Counted from the stretch's first letter, positions 34,188 through 43,694 are shown. The stretch: 64,000 nt of DNA from Dyadobacter fermentans (GCF_019924045.1 NZ_JAHXBN010000018.1:124001-188000); one strand, 5' to 3'. Made by a program: numbers and translations. The notes: generated from the sequence alone by a model not told the origin.

Positions 34188-35234
34188 ATGATCCGCATCT
34201 CTTCTATCAAACTACCCAAAGAGCTATGGGCACAATGCCTTTTCTGGCTGTGCTTCTTCCTCTTTGAGTGGCTCAATACCGGTGCCTACCTGGACAATTT
34301 CCAGCAAAGCCTCTGCCAGATCAGCGTGCAGTTGCCGTTGCTGATCGTCGCAGGTTACTGGCATTTGCTGGTCACGGTACGCCACTTTCTGCTTCACGGG
34401 CGCATGACGGCATTCTGGATTTCACTCACTGGCGGTTTGGTTATATTCGGTGTGCTCCGTCGCGTGATCAACTACACATGGATTTATCCGCTCTACTATC
34501 CGGCTGCCCTTGAAAAGCCGTTCTGGTACGCGCCCAAAATCCTGGCCGAAGCCATGCAGCTGCATCTGGTAGTGGGGCTTTTTGTGGTCGTGGACCTTAT
34601 CAGGCACGCGCTCCGGCAGCAACAGTTGAGCGAAACATACCGGCGCGAAAAGGTCTCGGCGGAGTACCAGTTGCTGCAATCGCAGGTGCAGCCGCATTTT
34701 TTATTCAACACGCTGAACAACCTCACGTCCGTCTCCATACAGCAGCCCGATAAAATGCCGAACTTATTGCAGCGCCTGGCCGGATTACTGAGCTATCAGC
34801 TGCATGAAAGTCACCGCGACAAAGTGCCGCTATCGAAGGAGATTGCCTATTTAAAAGATTATATTTCGCTCGAACAAATCCGTTATGGCGACCGGCTGGA
34901 CATTCAGATGAATTTCAATTACCTCGCGGGTACTACGCACGTGATGGTACCGCCGATGCTACTGCTGCCTTTTGTCGAGAATGCATTTAAACACGGCGCA
35001 GCGCAGACGGAAGGACAATGCTGGATACAGATCAATCTGTCGCTCAACGATAAGCGGCTGATTTTTTCGGTTGAAAATTCGGTGCAGACGGACGCCCCGG
35101 TCCCGTTTGGGTCGGGATTGGGGCTTACCAATCTGAAAAAGCGCCTGGAAATCCTTTTTACCGAAAGCTACGAACTCGTAACAATGCCCGAAGAAGGGCA
35201 GTTTTTAGCAGTTTTAAAATTCAATATCAACTAA
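34188..35234 (+). CDS. LytS/YehU-type sensor histidine kinase
   Basis: The 348-residue kinase has four predicted membrane spans in the first 140 residues. A His_kinase domain follows, with the phospho-acceptor His170 in QVQPHFLFNTLNN, and then a compact HATPase domain (PPMLLLPFVENAFKHG, GSGLGLTNLKKRLE). It lacks any large periplasmic sensor domain, as is usual for this group. Its stop overlaps the start of the LytTR regulator by one base (TAATG), so the pair is translationally coupled. Confidence 0.93.
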   Translation: MIRISSIKLPKELWAQCLFWLCFFLFEWLNTGAYLDNFQQSLCQISVQLPLLIVAGYWHLLVTVRHFLLHGRMTAFWISLTGGLVIFGVLRRVINYTWIYPLYYPAALEKPFWYAPKILAEAMQLHLVVGLFVVVDLIRHALRQQQLSETYRREKVSAEYQLLQSQVQPHFLFNTLNNLTSVSIQQPDKMPNLLQRLAGLLSYQLHESHRDKVPLSKEIAYLKDYISLEQIRYGDRLDIQMNFNYLAGTTHVMVPPMLLLPFVENAFKHGAAQTEGQCWIQINLSLNDKRLIFSVENSVQTDAPVPFGSGLGLTNLKKRLEILFTESYELVTMPEEGQFLAVLKFNIN

Positions 35235-35959
35235 TGGCGATCCGATGTTTTGTGCTTGACGACGAGCCGCTGGCTACCGACCTGATGCAGGATTATATCG
35301 GCAGGCTGCCCGATCTTGAACTGGTGGGTGTTTGCAACAGCCCTACCAAAGGCTTGCAAATGCTGCAACAGCTGCAAGTGGACGTGGTTTTCCTCGACAT
35401 CCAAATGCCCCGGCTCACCGGCTTTGACCTGCTGCGCCCGCTCGGATACCGGCCGAAGGTGATATTCACTACGGCATTCCGGGAATATGCATTGGAAAGC
35501 TATGAGTTCGATGTACTCGATTTTCTGGTCAAGCCGATATCCTTTGAAAGGTTTCTGCAATCGGTGGGTAAAATCTACCGGTTTTCGCCCAATCCGGCCG
35601 TGCAGCAGGAACAGCCGCAAGCGGCTAATCCGGTGCGGGAATACCAGTATTTCAAAGTGGATAAGGAAATGGTGAAACTGTTCCTGGATGATATTCTCTG
35701 GATTGAAAGCCTGAAAGATTACGTGCGGCTCCACACACGCTCGGGACCCCTGGTATCCTATTTGAGGATCAGCTACCTGGAAGAAAAGCTCCCACCCGAC
35801 CGTTTTATCCGCATTCACAAATCATTCATCATTTCGCTCGATCACATTCAGGCGATCAGCGCAAATTATATACGGATCAACAGCGAAGAGATCCCGATCG
35901 GCCGGATTTACAAAGCCAGGCTCGACAAGCAACTGCAAAACGCCACCGATCCGGGGTAG
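35234..35959 (+). CDS. LytTR-family response regulator
   Basis: The 241-residue regulator has a receiver domain (1-120) with Asp9/Asp10 and phospho-acceptor Asp55 in VVFLDIQMP. A LytTR DNA-binding domain follows (about 137-240) with ILWIESLKDYVRLHT, RIHKSFIISLDHIQ and IPIGRIYKARL. It is the cognate partner of the LytS kinase, whose stop codon it overlaps. The direct target is not visible; the divergent exported protein at 33926 is a candidate. Confidence 0.94.
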   Translation: MAIRCFVLDDEPLATDLMQDYIGRLPDLELVGVCNSPTKGLQMLQQLQVDVVFLDIQMPRLTGFDLLRPLGYRPKVIFTTAFREYALESYEFDVLDFLVKPISFERFLQSVGKIYRFSPNPAVQQEQPQAANPVREYQYFKVDKEMVKLFLDDILWIESLKDYVRLHTRSGPLVSYLRISYLEEKLPPDRFIRIHKSFIISLDHIQAISANYIRINSEEIPIGRIYKARLDKQLQNATDPG

Positions 35960-35963
35960 GTTT

Positions 35964-35996
35964 AACCATCCGTAAGCAAGCGGCCTACGGACGGTT
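35964..35996. terminator. Hairpin between convergent LytTR and molybdenum hydroxylase genes
   Basis: AACCATCCGTA (35964-35974) pairs with TACGGACGGTT (35986-35996) over 11 positions, one of them a wobble pair in RNA. It fills the gap between the two convergent stop codons and probably works in both directions. U-tracts are minimal. Confidence 0.55.
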
Positions 35997-36009
35997 TCCG
36001 GCTTCATTC

Positions 36010-38268
36010 CTACATCACCTTATCCAACTCAGGCTTAAACGGCTGATTGTAGAACCTGCGGCCTTTGTTTTTGTACAATGCATTGGCCACCGCGCCGAAC
36101 ACCGGCGGGAACGGCGGCTCTCCCAGGCCGGTCGGGTCTTTGTCGTTTTGCACGAAATGTACTTCGATCTTCTTCGGGGCCTCGTTGTGGCGGATGAGCC
36201 GGTAGTTATCGAAGTTGGTTTGCTGGGCGGCACCGTCTTTGTGGGTGAGCGCACCATAAAATGCATTACCAATACCGTCTACCACAGCGCCTTGCACCAT
36301 ATTCTCGGCTGCCTCGGGGTTTACCACAATTCCGCAATCCATCGCGCTGAAAACACGCTCCACGTAAGGCTGGCCGTCGCGGGTAACTATGTCCACGATG
36401 TGTGCTGCGTAGGAATTATGACAGAAATAAGCGGCCACCCCCCGGTTGTACTTTTCGCTGCCGGGCTTACCCCAGCCCGATTTGTCACGGACCAGTTCCA
36501 GCACGCCTGCATAGCGGTCGGCATCGTAATCATTGTTTTTGCCTACCGGGTTTTCCTTGGCCTTTTTCAAAAGATCCAATCTGAATTGAATCGGGTCCTT
36601 GCCCATAGCTTCGGCCACTTCGTCGAGGAAAGATTGCTCGGCCGCCGCATTGAAATTCGACCGCGGTGCGCGGAAAGCGCCAACGGTGATATTCGATGGA
36701 ATCTGCCAGCCTTCGGCCAGGTAATTGTCCACCGCCCCCGCCGGAAAACGGTTCGCATGGATCGGGTGCTCGGGAATACCGCCGCCCTTGACGTGAAATC
36801 CGATCAGGTTCTTGTCGGCGTCCAGCGCCGCACGATAGGTCGCCGTGTACATTGGCCGGTAAATGCCGTAGGTCATGTCATCCTCCCGGGTGTATATCAA
36901 TTTCACCGGCGCCTTCATTTTCCTCGAAATCAGAGCAGCTTCGGAAAGGTAATGGTTATACGCCCTGCGGCCGAAGCCACCGCCCATCCGGGTCATTTGT
37001 ATTTCGATTTTCTCAGGGGGCAGATTCAGCAGCTTGCTGACAGTTGGCTCGATCCAACCGGGAGATTGTACCGGACCTACAAGGAGCGCTTTTTCGTCGG
37101 TAACATGGGCGAAGTAATTCATCGGCTCCATGCAGTTGTGCGCCAGGAAAGGCGCCGTGTACGTACGCTCGATCACCTGCGCGGCATTTTTAAAAGCAGT
37201 TTCGGGATCACCATCTTTGCGGAGCTCCTGGGCTGGCTTTTGGGCATATTCGGCCATCTTCGCCATTTGCGTTTGTGAGCTTTCCAATGCTCCCGGAACC
37301 GTCACTACCCTTTTTCCGTCCCTTCCGGCCATGGTATCCTGCACCTCACCGGCAGGCTCCCATTGCGCAACCAGTTTTTTGCGGGCATTCATCACTTCCC
37401 AGGTGCTTTTGCCTGCAATCACGAGCAGATCATTGAAGGTGCGCGTATCGAAACCCGCCTGCTCAAAACCCTCTTCATATAATTTCAGACTGAAAACATC
37501 TTTAATGCCGGGCATTTTTAACGCTTCCGCAGCATCGAAAGATTTCAGTTTCATCCCGAATGCCGGCGGGTGCTGGATCATCGCGATCAACATGCCTTCC
37601 ATACGGTAGTCCAAACCAAAAAGCGGCTTGCCGGTGACAACCTTCTGCCCCTCTACATTCTTCCTGGATTTACGAACGATCGTAAAATCCTTCGGCGATT
37701 TCAGCACCAGGTCTTTCGGAACAGGTAATGTGGCAGCCTTGGCGGCCATCTGACCATATTGGGCCGTTTTTCCGCTGGAATGCGAGAGCACACCCGCTTT
37801 GGTCGTCACCTCTCCCACCGGCACGTTCCAAGTTTGCGCAGCCGCCGCGCGAAGCATTTGCCGGGCCGCCGCGCCGGCTTCCCTAAGCGGTTTCCAGTAC
37901 ATCTTCACCGAGTTACTCCCGCCGGAGAACTGCGGCCCCAGCTTCACATTGTCGTGCGGCCCCATTTCGACCGTCACATTTTTCCAGTCCGCATCCAGCT
38001 CTTCGGCCACGATCATCGGCAGCGAGGTCATCACGTTCTGGCCAAATTCCGGATTAGGGCAAATGAGTTTGATCCGGTTATCCGCCGTGATCTGAATGTA
38101 GCCGTTGAGCGCAGCCCACTGGTCGGGTAAGTTGAGCACTTCGGCCTTGTCGGCCGATTTGAAGCTCGACAGAAAACTCACCGTCAGCATCATTCCGCCG
38201 CCCGACAGCAAAGACGCTTTCAGGAACGAGCGCCTGTCCAACGCATTTTCATCATTGTTCATGGTCAA
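36010..38268 (-). CDS. Xanthine dehydrogenase-family molybdopterin-binding subunit, Tat-exported
   Basis: The 752-residue protein resembles isoquinoline 1-oxidoreductase/aldehyde oxidase large subunits. A Tat signal opens it (DRRSFLKAS, then a glycine-rich hydrophobic stretch). Molybdopterin-binding landmarks are MGGGFGRRAYNHY and, near the C-terminus, GLGEPPFPPV with the putative catalytic Glu. It is the catalytic subunit of a periplasmic hydroxylase or aldehyde oxidase. Electrons pass to the 2Fe-2S subunit encoded 26 bases upstream. No FAD subunit or cytochrome is adjacent. The substrate cannot be named. Confidence 0.93.
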   Translation of the reverse strand: MTMNNDENALDRRSFLKASLLSGGGMMLTVSFLSSFKSADKAEVLNLPDQWAALNGYIQITADNRIKLICPNPEFGQNVMTSLPMIVAEELDADWKNVTVEMGPHDNVKLGPQFSGGSNSVKMYWKPLREAGAAARQMLRAAAAQTWNVPVGEVTTKAGVLSHSSGKTAQYGQMAAKAATLPVPKDLVLKSPKDFTIVRKSRKNVEGQKVVTGKPLFGLDYRMEGMLIAMIQHPPAFGMKLKSFDAAEALKMPGIKDVFSLKLYEEGFEQAGFDTRTFNDLLVIAGKSTWEVMNARKKLVAQWEPAGEVQDTMAGRDGKRVVTVPGALESSQTQMAKMAEYAQKPAQELRKDGDPETAFKNAAQVIERTYTAPFLAHNCMEPMNYFAHVTDEKALLVGPVQSPGWIEPTVSKLLNLPPEKIEIQMTRMGGGFGRRAYNHYLSEAALISRKMKAPVKLIYTREDDMTYGIYRPMYTATYRAALDADKNLIGFHVKGGGIPEHPIHANRFPAGAVDNYLAEGWQIPSNITVGAFRAPRSNFNAAAEQSFLDEVAEAMGKDPIQFRLDLLKKAKENPVGKNNDYDADRYAGVLELVRDKSGWGKPGSEKYNRGVAAYFCHNSYAAHIVDIVTRDGQPYVERVFSAMDCGIVVNPEAAENMVQGAVVDGIGNAFYGALTHKDGAAQQTNFDNYRLIRHNEAPKKIEVHFVQNDKDPTGLGEPPFPPVFGAVANALYKNKGRRFYNQPFKPELDKVM

Positions 38269-38294
38269 TTTCTTTTGCAGGTTCGGGTAGTGAT

Positions 38295-38750
38295 TTACTT
38301 CTTAGCCGCCGATTTAACGGCTTCCTTAATCTTCACATAAGTGCCGCAGCGACAGATATTACCGCTCATCTGGGCTTCGATTTCCTCGTCGCTCGGGTTC
38401 GGATTGCGTTTCAGCAATGCCGCCGCGGTCATGATCTGTCCCGCCTGGCAGTAACCGCACTGGGCCACGTCGTGTTCGAGCCAGGCCTTCTGCACCGGGT
38501 GTTCCGCTTTTTCGGATAATCCTTCAATGGTCGTGATGGACGATTTTCCCACTGCCGACACCGGCAGCTGGCAAGAGCGGACCGCATTGCCTTCCAAATG
38601 GATCGTACAAGCGCCGCATTGCGCGATGCCGCAGCCATATTTGGTACCGGGGAGGTCGAGATGGTCGCGCAATACCCAGAGCATCGGCGTGGCAGGGTCC
38701 ACGTCCACCGTCCTGGATTTTCCATTAATTTTCAGATTGAATGTCGCCAC
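38295..38750 (-). CDS. (2Fe-2S)-binding subunit of the molybdenum hydroxylase
   Basis: 151 residues from a GTG start at 38750, chosen because [18 protein letters not shown] is the usual N-terminus of the family; an in-frame ATG further upstream adds a Cys/His-rich leader without similarity. The plant-type cluster is bound by [13 protein letters not shown] with a later Cys in RSCQLP. The second cluster is bound by CGYCQAGQ and ICRCG. It lacks a signal peptide, so it is probably co-exported with the Tat-signal large subunit. It is the first gene of the two-gene operon. Confidence 0.92.
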   Translation of the reverse strand: MATFNLKINGKSRTVDVDPATPMLWVLRDHLDLPGTKYGCGIAQCGACTIHLEGNAVRSCQLPVSAVGKSSITTIEGLSEKAEHPVQKAWLEHDVAQCGYCQAGQIMTAAALLKRNPNPSDEEIEAQMSGNICRCGTYVKIKEAVKSAAKK

Positions 38751-38940
38751 AGTATTGATGTTTTCTTTTCGTGAGAGCTTAGCTACAAAATGTAAATGAA
38801 GCAAAAAAGCACACATTGAACCGCTATTTTCGACAAGATGCACCAAATCCCTCCCGAACGGATACGGAGAGAAACATATGCCGTTCGTCGAGAAATTCAG
38901 GTGTTGGACGAAAAGGGCAGAAATACCGGCGCTAGGGTAG

Positions 38941-39888
38941 TTAATCCACCTGCCGGATATTCGATTTGAGCTTGATCAGCTCGCCCAGCAATGAAGTGGT
39001 GGGAACCGGCACGTTTCCCAACCGTTGCGCTAAACGGGCAATTTCGAGATTGAGCGAGTCAATTTCAGTTTCCCGCTTATGTAAAATATCCTGATAGGTT
39101 GATATCTTCTGCCCGTCGGACATTTCGCTGATGCTCAGGATGTTTTGCACAATTTCATCCTCCGTCAAACCGATCCCGTATTCCCTGGCTACGGCAAGGC
39201 ATTCACGGATCACCTGCTTTCCTACTTCGAGGACGGCCGCATTACGCCGGAACACACCATTGTCTACTTCCAAAAGCGGGCAGATTGAATTGAATACGCA
39301 ATTGGAAATGACCTTTTTCCAGATGAAGGATTGTATATCCGGCTCCGACCTGAACGAGAAAACGCTGGTATTCAGCCGTGCTACGATGCTTGCCAGCATA
39401 TCTTCGGGGCCAGCGATTACCCCTATCGGCGAGGCGGTAACCAGCCTGAAACGCACCTTGTTTTCTCCCGCCGCCTGGCTGGTTGCCATGAGCACGCATC
39501 GGTACAACCGCTCGAAGCCCATGTCAGAAAAACAGCTCTCCACGTGTAACCCATTTTGCAGGAACACGATGGGCGATTGTTTTGCCTTGGAGTATAGCTT
39601 GTGAGCGAGCTGCTGATTCCCAAATGATTTATTGGTCAAAACGATCAGTCCGTTCAATGTTTCGTAGTGGGTGATCGAGCCGATTTCGATGCGGGCGCTT
39701 AACAGCTCCCCGCCGGTATCGACCTCCACAAGTTCATGGGATGTTCCCGGACTGTCCACTGAGCCGCGGAGAATCGTTACGCTCCGGCCATTGACTGCCA
39801 ACGCCACAGCCAGCGCTTTGGCTATGACGCCATTTCCTATGATATAAGTTTTATCAATCGCCGCGTCGACACCCATTTCAACTTGCAT
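38941..39888 (-). CDS. Ketopantoate reductase-like (ApbA/PanE) protein
   Basis: The 315-residue protein has an N-terminal NAD(P)-binding segment ([20 protein letters not shown]), an FLQNGLHVE element and a C-terminal helical domain ([21 protein letters not shown], with Lys and Asn as in PanE) ending with the [16 protein letters not shown] helix. The fold is that of 2-dehydropantoate 2-reductase, but the Rossmann glycines read GNGVIA, not GAGAxG. Because paralogues act on other 2-oxo acids, a role in pantothenate synthesis is only one possibility. It follows the EamA gene on the same strand after 34 bases. Confidence 0.75.
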   Translation of the reverse strand: MQVEMGVDAAIDKTYIIGNGVIAKALAVALAVNGRSVTILRGSVDSPGTSHELVEVDTGGELLSARIEIGSITHYETLNGLIVLTNKSFGNQQLAHKLYSKAKQSPIVFLQNGLHVESCFSDMGFERLYRCVLMATSQAAGENKVRFRLVTASPIGVIAGPEDMLASIVARLNTSVFSFRSEPDIQSFIWKKVISNCVFNSICPLLEVDNGVFRRNAAVLEVGKQVIRECLAVAREYGIGLTEDEIVQNILSISEMSDGQKISTYQDILHKRETEIDSLNLEIARLAQRLGNVPVPTTSLLGELIKLKSNIRQVD

Positions 39889-39922
39889 AGCTAAGTCATT
39901 TCTAGTCAGAGAACTAACTCAT

Positions 39923-40813
39923 TTACCCAACCGATGTTCTACGTGACAGCAATGCGCGGATCTGCTTTTCGAGGAGATTGAAAACCAGCCCCGCCATAAT
40001 GAAGACACACGCTGCCAGCTTCCATGACGACAGTTCTTCGCCCAGGAAAACCGCGGCGCTCAAAAGCCCTACAACGGGGACCAGCAAAGTAAATGGTGTC
40101 ACCACGGCCGTCGGATAGGTGTTGAGCAGAAATCCCCAAATGCCGTAACCTACGAACGAGGATAGATAAACGATATAAAGAACCGCAATAACCGTCTCGG
40201 TGGACAGGCCGCGAATGGAATGCATAATCAGCTCGGGGCCTTCAAAAATATAGGAGACTGTCATCATGACGGGCGTCGCAACCAGACTCCCCCATGCGAC
40301 CAGCGCAACAGGCGACTCGGCCGCAATTTTCTTTGAAAAAACATTACCCGTGGCCCACGAAAGTGCGGACAGCAGGGTTAACGCAAGCCCAATGAATGTG
40401 GCGTTCCCATCCACATGGCTGGCGACGATTCCGATACCGATAAATGAGATCAGCGCACCGAACACCTTCCAGATGCTCGGCACATCGCCGAATATGAACG
40501 CGGCAAGCCCCATGGAGAAAAACACCTGCACCTGGATGACCAGTGACGACAGTCCTGCCGGAAGCCCGAGGTACATTCCGCCAAAGAGCAGTCCGAACTG
40601 GATCGCGAACGTGAAGATGCCGTAACCAACGATCAGCTTAAATGGCGCTTTGGGCCTTGGCAGGAAGAAAACCCACGGCAGGGCCGTCAATGCAAACCGT
40701 GCGGTGCATAAGAGGATCGGCGGCAATTTTTCCAAACCAATGTGGATGGCGATGAAATTCACGCCCCAGGCTATGACCGTAACCAGGGCGAGCAATAGAT
40801 GCTTGGGTTTCAA
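39923..40813 (-). CDS. EamA/DMT-family transporter
   Basis: The 296-residue membrane protein has about ten hydrophobic segments arranged as two EamA repeats (first from LLALVTVIAWGVNFIAIHIGLEKLPP, second from LALTLLSALSWATGNVFSKK). It is probably an exporter of a small metabolite or amino acid. The MocR-type regulator gene ends 99 bases upstream. A CTGTACCC element lies in that gap, so the transporter is a likely regulatory target. Confidence 0.9.
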   Translation of the reverse strand: MKPKHLLLALVTVIAWGVNFIAIHIGLEKLPPILLCTARFALTALPWVFFLPRPKAPFKLIVGYGIFTFAIQFGLLFGGMYLGLPAGLSSLVIQVQVFFSMGLAAFIFGDVPSIWKVFGALISFIGIGIVASHVDGNATFIGLALTLLSALSWATGNVFSKKIAAESPVALVAWGSLVATPVMMTVSYIFEGPELIMHSIRGLSTETVIAVLYIVYLSSFVGYGIWGFLLNTYPTAVVTPFTLLVPVVGLLSAAVFLGEELSSWKLAACVFIMAGLVFNLLEKQIRALLSRRTSVG

Positions 40814-40900
40814 AATCGAACTGCTGTTAGTGTTTACTGCTTTACATGCAAATTACCGCAACAGAAAGGAGTGATAATAGATATAGTTTTTTGTTTTTTT

Positions 40901-40910
40901 AGGGGTACAG
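40901..40910 (-). promoter_or_regulatory. CTGTACCC element upstream of the EamA gene
   Basis: Read on the minus strand this is CTGTACCCCT, sharing eight leading bases with the two CTGTACCCT elements before the mocR-like gene. It lies 3 bases past the stop of that gene and about 90 bases before the transporter start. Interpreted as a possible MocR-type operator. Confidence 0.45.
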
Positions 40911-40912
40911 AT

Positions 40913-42328
40913 TTACAAAGCCTGCTTTACGATGTTGCCGAGGCGTTTGATATCATTCTCCAATGCGTCGTCCCAGGGGAGCGCGAAATTCAGGCGCATA
41001 CAATTGTTGAAGTTGCTGTTTTGAGAAAACATGCTTCCCGGCGCGAAGCTCAGTTTCTGGCTCAGGGCCGTCTGATAGAGCTCAGCCGTGTCCAAGCGCT
41101 TATCCAGTTCCAGCCATAGGAAAAATCCACCCTGCGGTTGGGATATTTTGGTATTTTCGGGAAAGTAGTCCTCTATGGCCTGCTGAAATTTAAGACAATT
41201 GGTGTGCAGCGTATGCCGCAATGTCCTCAAATGGTGATCATATCCTCCGTGTTCCATGAAATCGGCTATCACCTCCTGGAACAACGAAGGAAGCGTGACG
41301 GTTTGCACCAGTTTCTGGCGGATAATCTTGCCTTTAAACTGCCCGGGGGCAATCCAGCCGACCCTGTAACCAGGCGCAACCGTCTTGGACACGCCGCCAC
41401 ACCACATAACGATCCCCTCCTCGTCGAATACTTTGAAAGGTTTCGGCCGCGTGCCGCTGAAAAACAGGTTTCCGAACAGGTCGTCGTCGATCAGCGGAAT
41501 GTGGTGATGTGTGAGAAGCTTTACCAACTCCTTCTTGTTCTCATCGGGCACAAGGCTACCCAAAGGATTATTGAAATTGGCCGTAAAACAGCAGACATCT
41601 ACTTGATGAATGACCTTTTTCAATGCATCGATCTCGATACCCGTAAGCGGATGCGTTGGTAGCTCTATCACATGCAGGCCCATCGACTTCGCCAGTTGCA
41701 GGATGCCAAAATACACCGGGCTTTCCGTAGCGATGGTATCTCCGGGCTTGGTGGTTGCCAAGAGGCATTGGTAAATAGCGTTGGTGGTTCCCGTCGTCGT
41801 GACAATATCATCCTCGGTCAGGCTTCCGTCGAAGATCAACGACCACTTGGCAATGTTCCTTCTCAAAGCCGTACTCCCCTGCGCGGGCTCGAAATCCATT
41901 CCGCTGCCTTCGAGCTGCCGCATCGCTTTGATAACGCCTTTATTGAGCTTGGCAATCGGCAGCAGTTTGTTATCCGGAATGCCCAGGGAAAACTGCCTGA
42001 TGCTCTTATCTCTTAATATATCAAAAACGCTGCTGATCAGATCCTCGGAATTTTTCCCTTTTTCCGGTGAAATGAGCTTGCTCACGGAGGGAAGCGCAAG
42101 CTTTCGCTGGGACGTTTTGCTCACGAAGTAACCCGACTTCGGCCGCGATTCGACCAGTGATTTGCTTTCCAGTTCCGCAAATGCCTGAATCGCCGTATTT
42201 AAACTTACCCCGTAAATCTGCTGAATGGATCGTATCGAGGGCAGCTTATCCCCGATTCTCAGTGTTTCGGACAGGATCTGATCCTCGATAATTTTTGCAA
42301 TCTTCCGATAAAGGATTTCTTTTCGCAT
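40913..42328 (-). CDS. MocR-type regulator (GntR winged helix plus PLP aminotransferase fold)
   Basis: The 471-residue protein has an N-terminal GntR helix-turn-helix (about 1-75; GDKLPSIRSIQQIYGVSLNTAIQAF) and a fold-type I aminotransferase domain. Visible PLP-site elements are TGTTNAIYQCL, the NNPLGSLVP loop (Asn), IDDDLFGNLF (Asp) and the Lys in WCGGVSKTVAPGYRVGW. Relatives such as PdxR and GabR sense PLP or its adducts and bind direct repeats near their own promoters. Exact CTGTACCCT direct repeats lie 13 and 43 bases upstream of its ATG. The EamA gene downstream is a probable target. Confidence 0.93.
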   Translation of the reverse strand: MRKEILYRKIAKIIEDQILSETLRIGDKLPSIRSIQQIYGVSLNTAIQAFAELESKSLVESRPKSGYFVSKTSQRKLALPSVSKLISPEKGKNSEDLISSVFDILRDKSIRQFSLGIPDNKLLPIAKLNKGVIKAMRQLEGSGMDFEPAQGSTALRRNIAKWSLIFDGSLTEDDIVTTTGTTNAIYQCLLATTKPGDTIATESPVYFGILQLAKSMGLHVIELPTHPLTGIEIDALKKVIHQVDVCCFTANFNNPLGSLVPDENKKELVKLLTHHHIPLIDDDLFGNLFFSGTRPKPFKVFDEEGIVMWCGGVSKTVAPGYRVGWIAPGQFKGKIIRQKLVQTVTLPSLFQEVIADFMEHGGYDHHLRTLRHTLHTNCLKFQQAIEDYFPENTKISQPQGGFFLWLELDKRLDTAELYQTALSQKLSFAPGSMFSQNSNFNNCMRLNFALPWDDALENDIKRLGNIVKQAL

Positions 42329-42340
42329 ATTTAACCCGGC

Positions 42341-42379
42341 CTGTACCCTACAAAGGTATCGGAATTAAAGCTGTACCCT
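42341..42379. promoter_or_regulatory. Direct repeats CTGTACCCT, probable MocR operator
   Basis: CTGTACCCT occurs at 42341-42349 and again at 42371-42379, exactly 30 bp apart (about three helical turns), inside the 81-base gap between the mocR-like gene and the divergent gene at 42410. MocR-family dimers are known to bind direct repeats, so autoregulation plus control of the divergent gene is likely. Confidence 0.65.
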
Positions 42380-42409
42380 CTAATTTCACATGGGATAAAA
42401 GTTTACACT

Positions 42410-43039
42410 ATGAAAATACTCATCAGCATACTTATATGCTCGATTTGCGTCGAGGCTGCCGCGCAAACCGCTAAACCGGCACTCAGTAGTAAATTTATAA
42501 GCTTGTCGGGTGGACGAAGTACTCATGGCACCGGCGACATGGCAGGCGTGTCCCAACGGGTAACGTACGGGCAATACTTCAGAAAAAAACTATTCTGGTT
42601 TTCTGCGGTTGGAGCCGACATTCACGACGGAAAGGTTTTGAGCATAACCACTCAAGACGATGGCACGGCACTGGACCACTCTTACCGATACACGTCAGGC
42701 GCAATTCAAATCACCGGCGGCGGCGGATGGAGCATTCTGCGGACAACCAAAAGCGAGTTGGGTGTCAAGGTCAGCGGGATATTGCGGTACCAGTCTTCTT
42801 CCTATTTTGACTACCTTGCCATCGCCTATGATCCTCAAAAAATAGGCCCATACCCTGCAACTTTCATCCTCCATACCAGCCCGCAACGCACATATGCTGT
42901 TGGAGTGGGGCCGGAAGCCTTTTACCAACAAAGTATCTTTAAATCAATATTTGCGGGATTATCCACGGGATTCCAGATAGATACAAATGGAGATGTGTTA
43001 ACAAACATATCCCTCTCGATTGGCAAGAGAATTAAATAG
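42410..43039 (+). CDS. Exported hypothetical protein, probable outer-membrane barrel
   Basis: The 209-residue product has a signal peptide ending AAAQ. The remainder is rich in alternating hydrophobic and aromatic strands (FRKKLFWFSAVGADIHDG, SELGVKVSGILRYQSSSYFDYLAI, SIFAGLSTGFQIDTNG) and ends with the strand TNISLSIGKRIK. This composition suggests a small beta-barrel, but no named family is recognised. It is divergent from the MocR-type regulator and shares its putative operator, so it may belong to the same response. Confidence 0.6.
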   Translation: MKILISILICSICVEAAAQTAKPALSSKFISLSGGRSTHGTGDMAGVSQRVTYGQYFRKKLFWFSAVGADIHDGKVLSITTQDDGTALDHSYRYTSGAIQITGGGGWSILRTTKSELGVKVSGILRYQSSSYFDYLAIAYDPQKIGPYPATFILHTSPQRTYAVGVGPEAFYQQSIFKSIFAGLSTGFQIDTNGDVLTNISLSIGKRIK

Positions 43040-43073
43040 CACCACAAAAAAAAGCGCTGCATTCAAATCAGAT

Positions 43074-43373
43074 TCACGAAATCTTCATGATTTCTCTTTG
43101 CACCCTCGACAGAAACTTAGAGCGTGATTTTAATGTCTCGATGTCCTTGTGGGAAGAAAGATAAAACACACCTTCCTTGCCGGGGTCGTCCAACAGGTAA
43201 AATTTGTAACCATACCTTACCTCGCCCGGCAGCAGTTCGTTGCCCCTGATGGTTGGTACAAATTGGTAAAGGATCGCGCCGTGCTCCTTGAAGAACTCGG
43301 GCGTGTACGGCGTGGTAAGCTGGTCGGGATTGGGCGCCTTTGCTACATAGCGCTGCTCAAATCTGGCTCTCAT
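43074..43373 (-). CDS. Small hypothetical protein
   Basis: About 99 residues from ATG 43373; a GTG 21 bases earlier is possible. The sequence is soluble and charged, with RARFEQRYVAK, YTPEFFKEHGAILYQFVPTIRG and YGYKFYLLDDPGKEGVFYLSSH followed by a basic C-terminal helix (KSRSKFLSRVQREIMK). I do not recognise it. Its start overlaps the stop of a 24-codon frame upstream (ATGA), a sign of translational coupling. It converges on the barrel-like gene. Confidence 0.5.
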   Translation of the reverse strand: MRARFEQRYVAKAPNPDQLTTPYTPEFFKEHGAILYQFVPTIRGNELLPGEVRYGYKFYLLDDPGKEGVFYLSSHKDIETLKSRSKFLSRVQREIMKIS

Positions 43374-43444
43374 AGTACCGCCTCCCTTCTGCACGCTGCG
43401 TCCAGAAACGATTTCCGGGCATTTTCTTCTGATACCTTTCTCAT
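43370..43444 (-). CDS. 24-codon leader frame coupled to the small hypothetical gene
   Basis: ATG at 43444, 24 codons (MRKVSEENARKSFLDAACRR and four more), TGA overlapping the next ATG as ATGA. It may be a leader peptide or the remnant of a longer N-terminal domain displaced by a frameshift. Evidence is only position and overlap. Confidence 0.3.
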   Translation of the reverse strand: MRKVSEENARKSFLDAACRREAVL

Positions 43445-43694
43445 GATGATCAAAGTTTGCTGTTGATGATGTACAGCAAAAATAACATCACGCTTTGAGA
43501 AATGCACTATATTTTGATATTATTTTTATCTTATTTTTGATACTATTAAAATCAATACATATCAACTATCTAAAAAAGAGAATCCCTAAAACGAAAATCT
43601 TGGAAATACGCAGCCTGCCTCGCAGCGAATTGGGCACAATGTTTCCGTATTCACACAATTTTATACGCACAAAATTTGGAGCAAATTAAAATGC

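Noticed and set aside
36148..37278. Plus-strand open frame of 376 codons inside the molybdenum hydroxylase gene
   Set aside because: Antisense to a well-supported enzyme gene; no recognisable motifs and no start context.
43495..43689. Possible 64-codon gene upstream of arsR
   Set aside because: It is mostly AT-rich promoter DNA, translates to Ile/Leu runs and abuts the ArsR operator.
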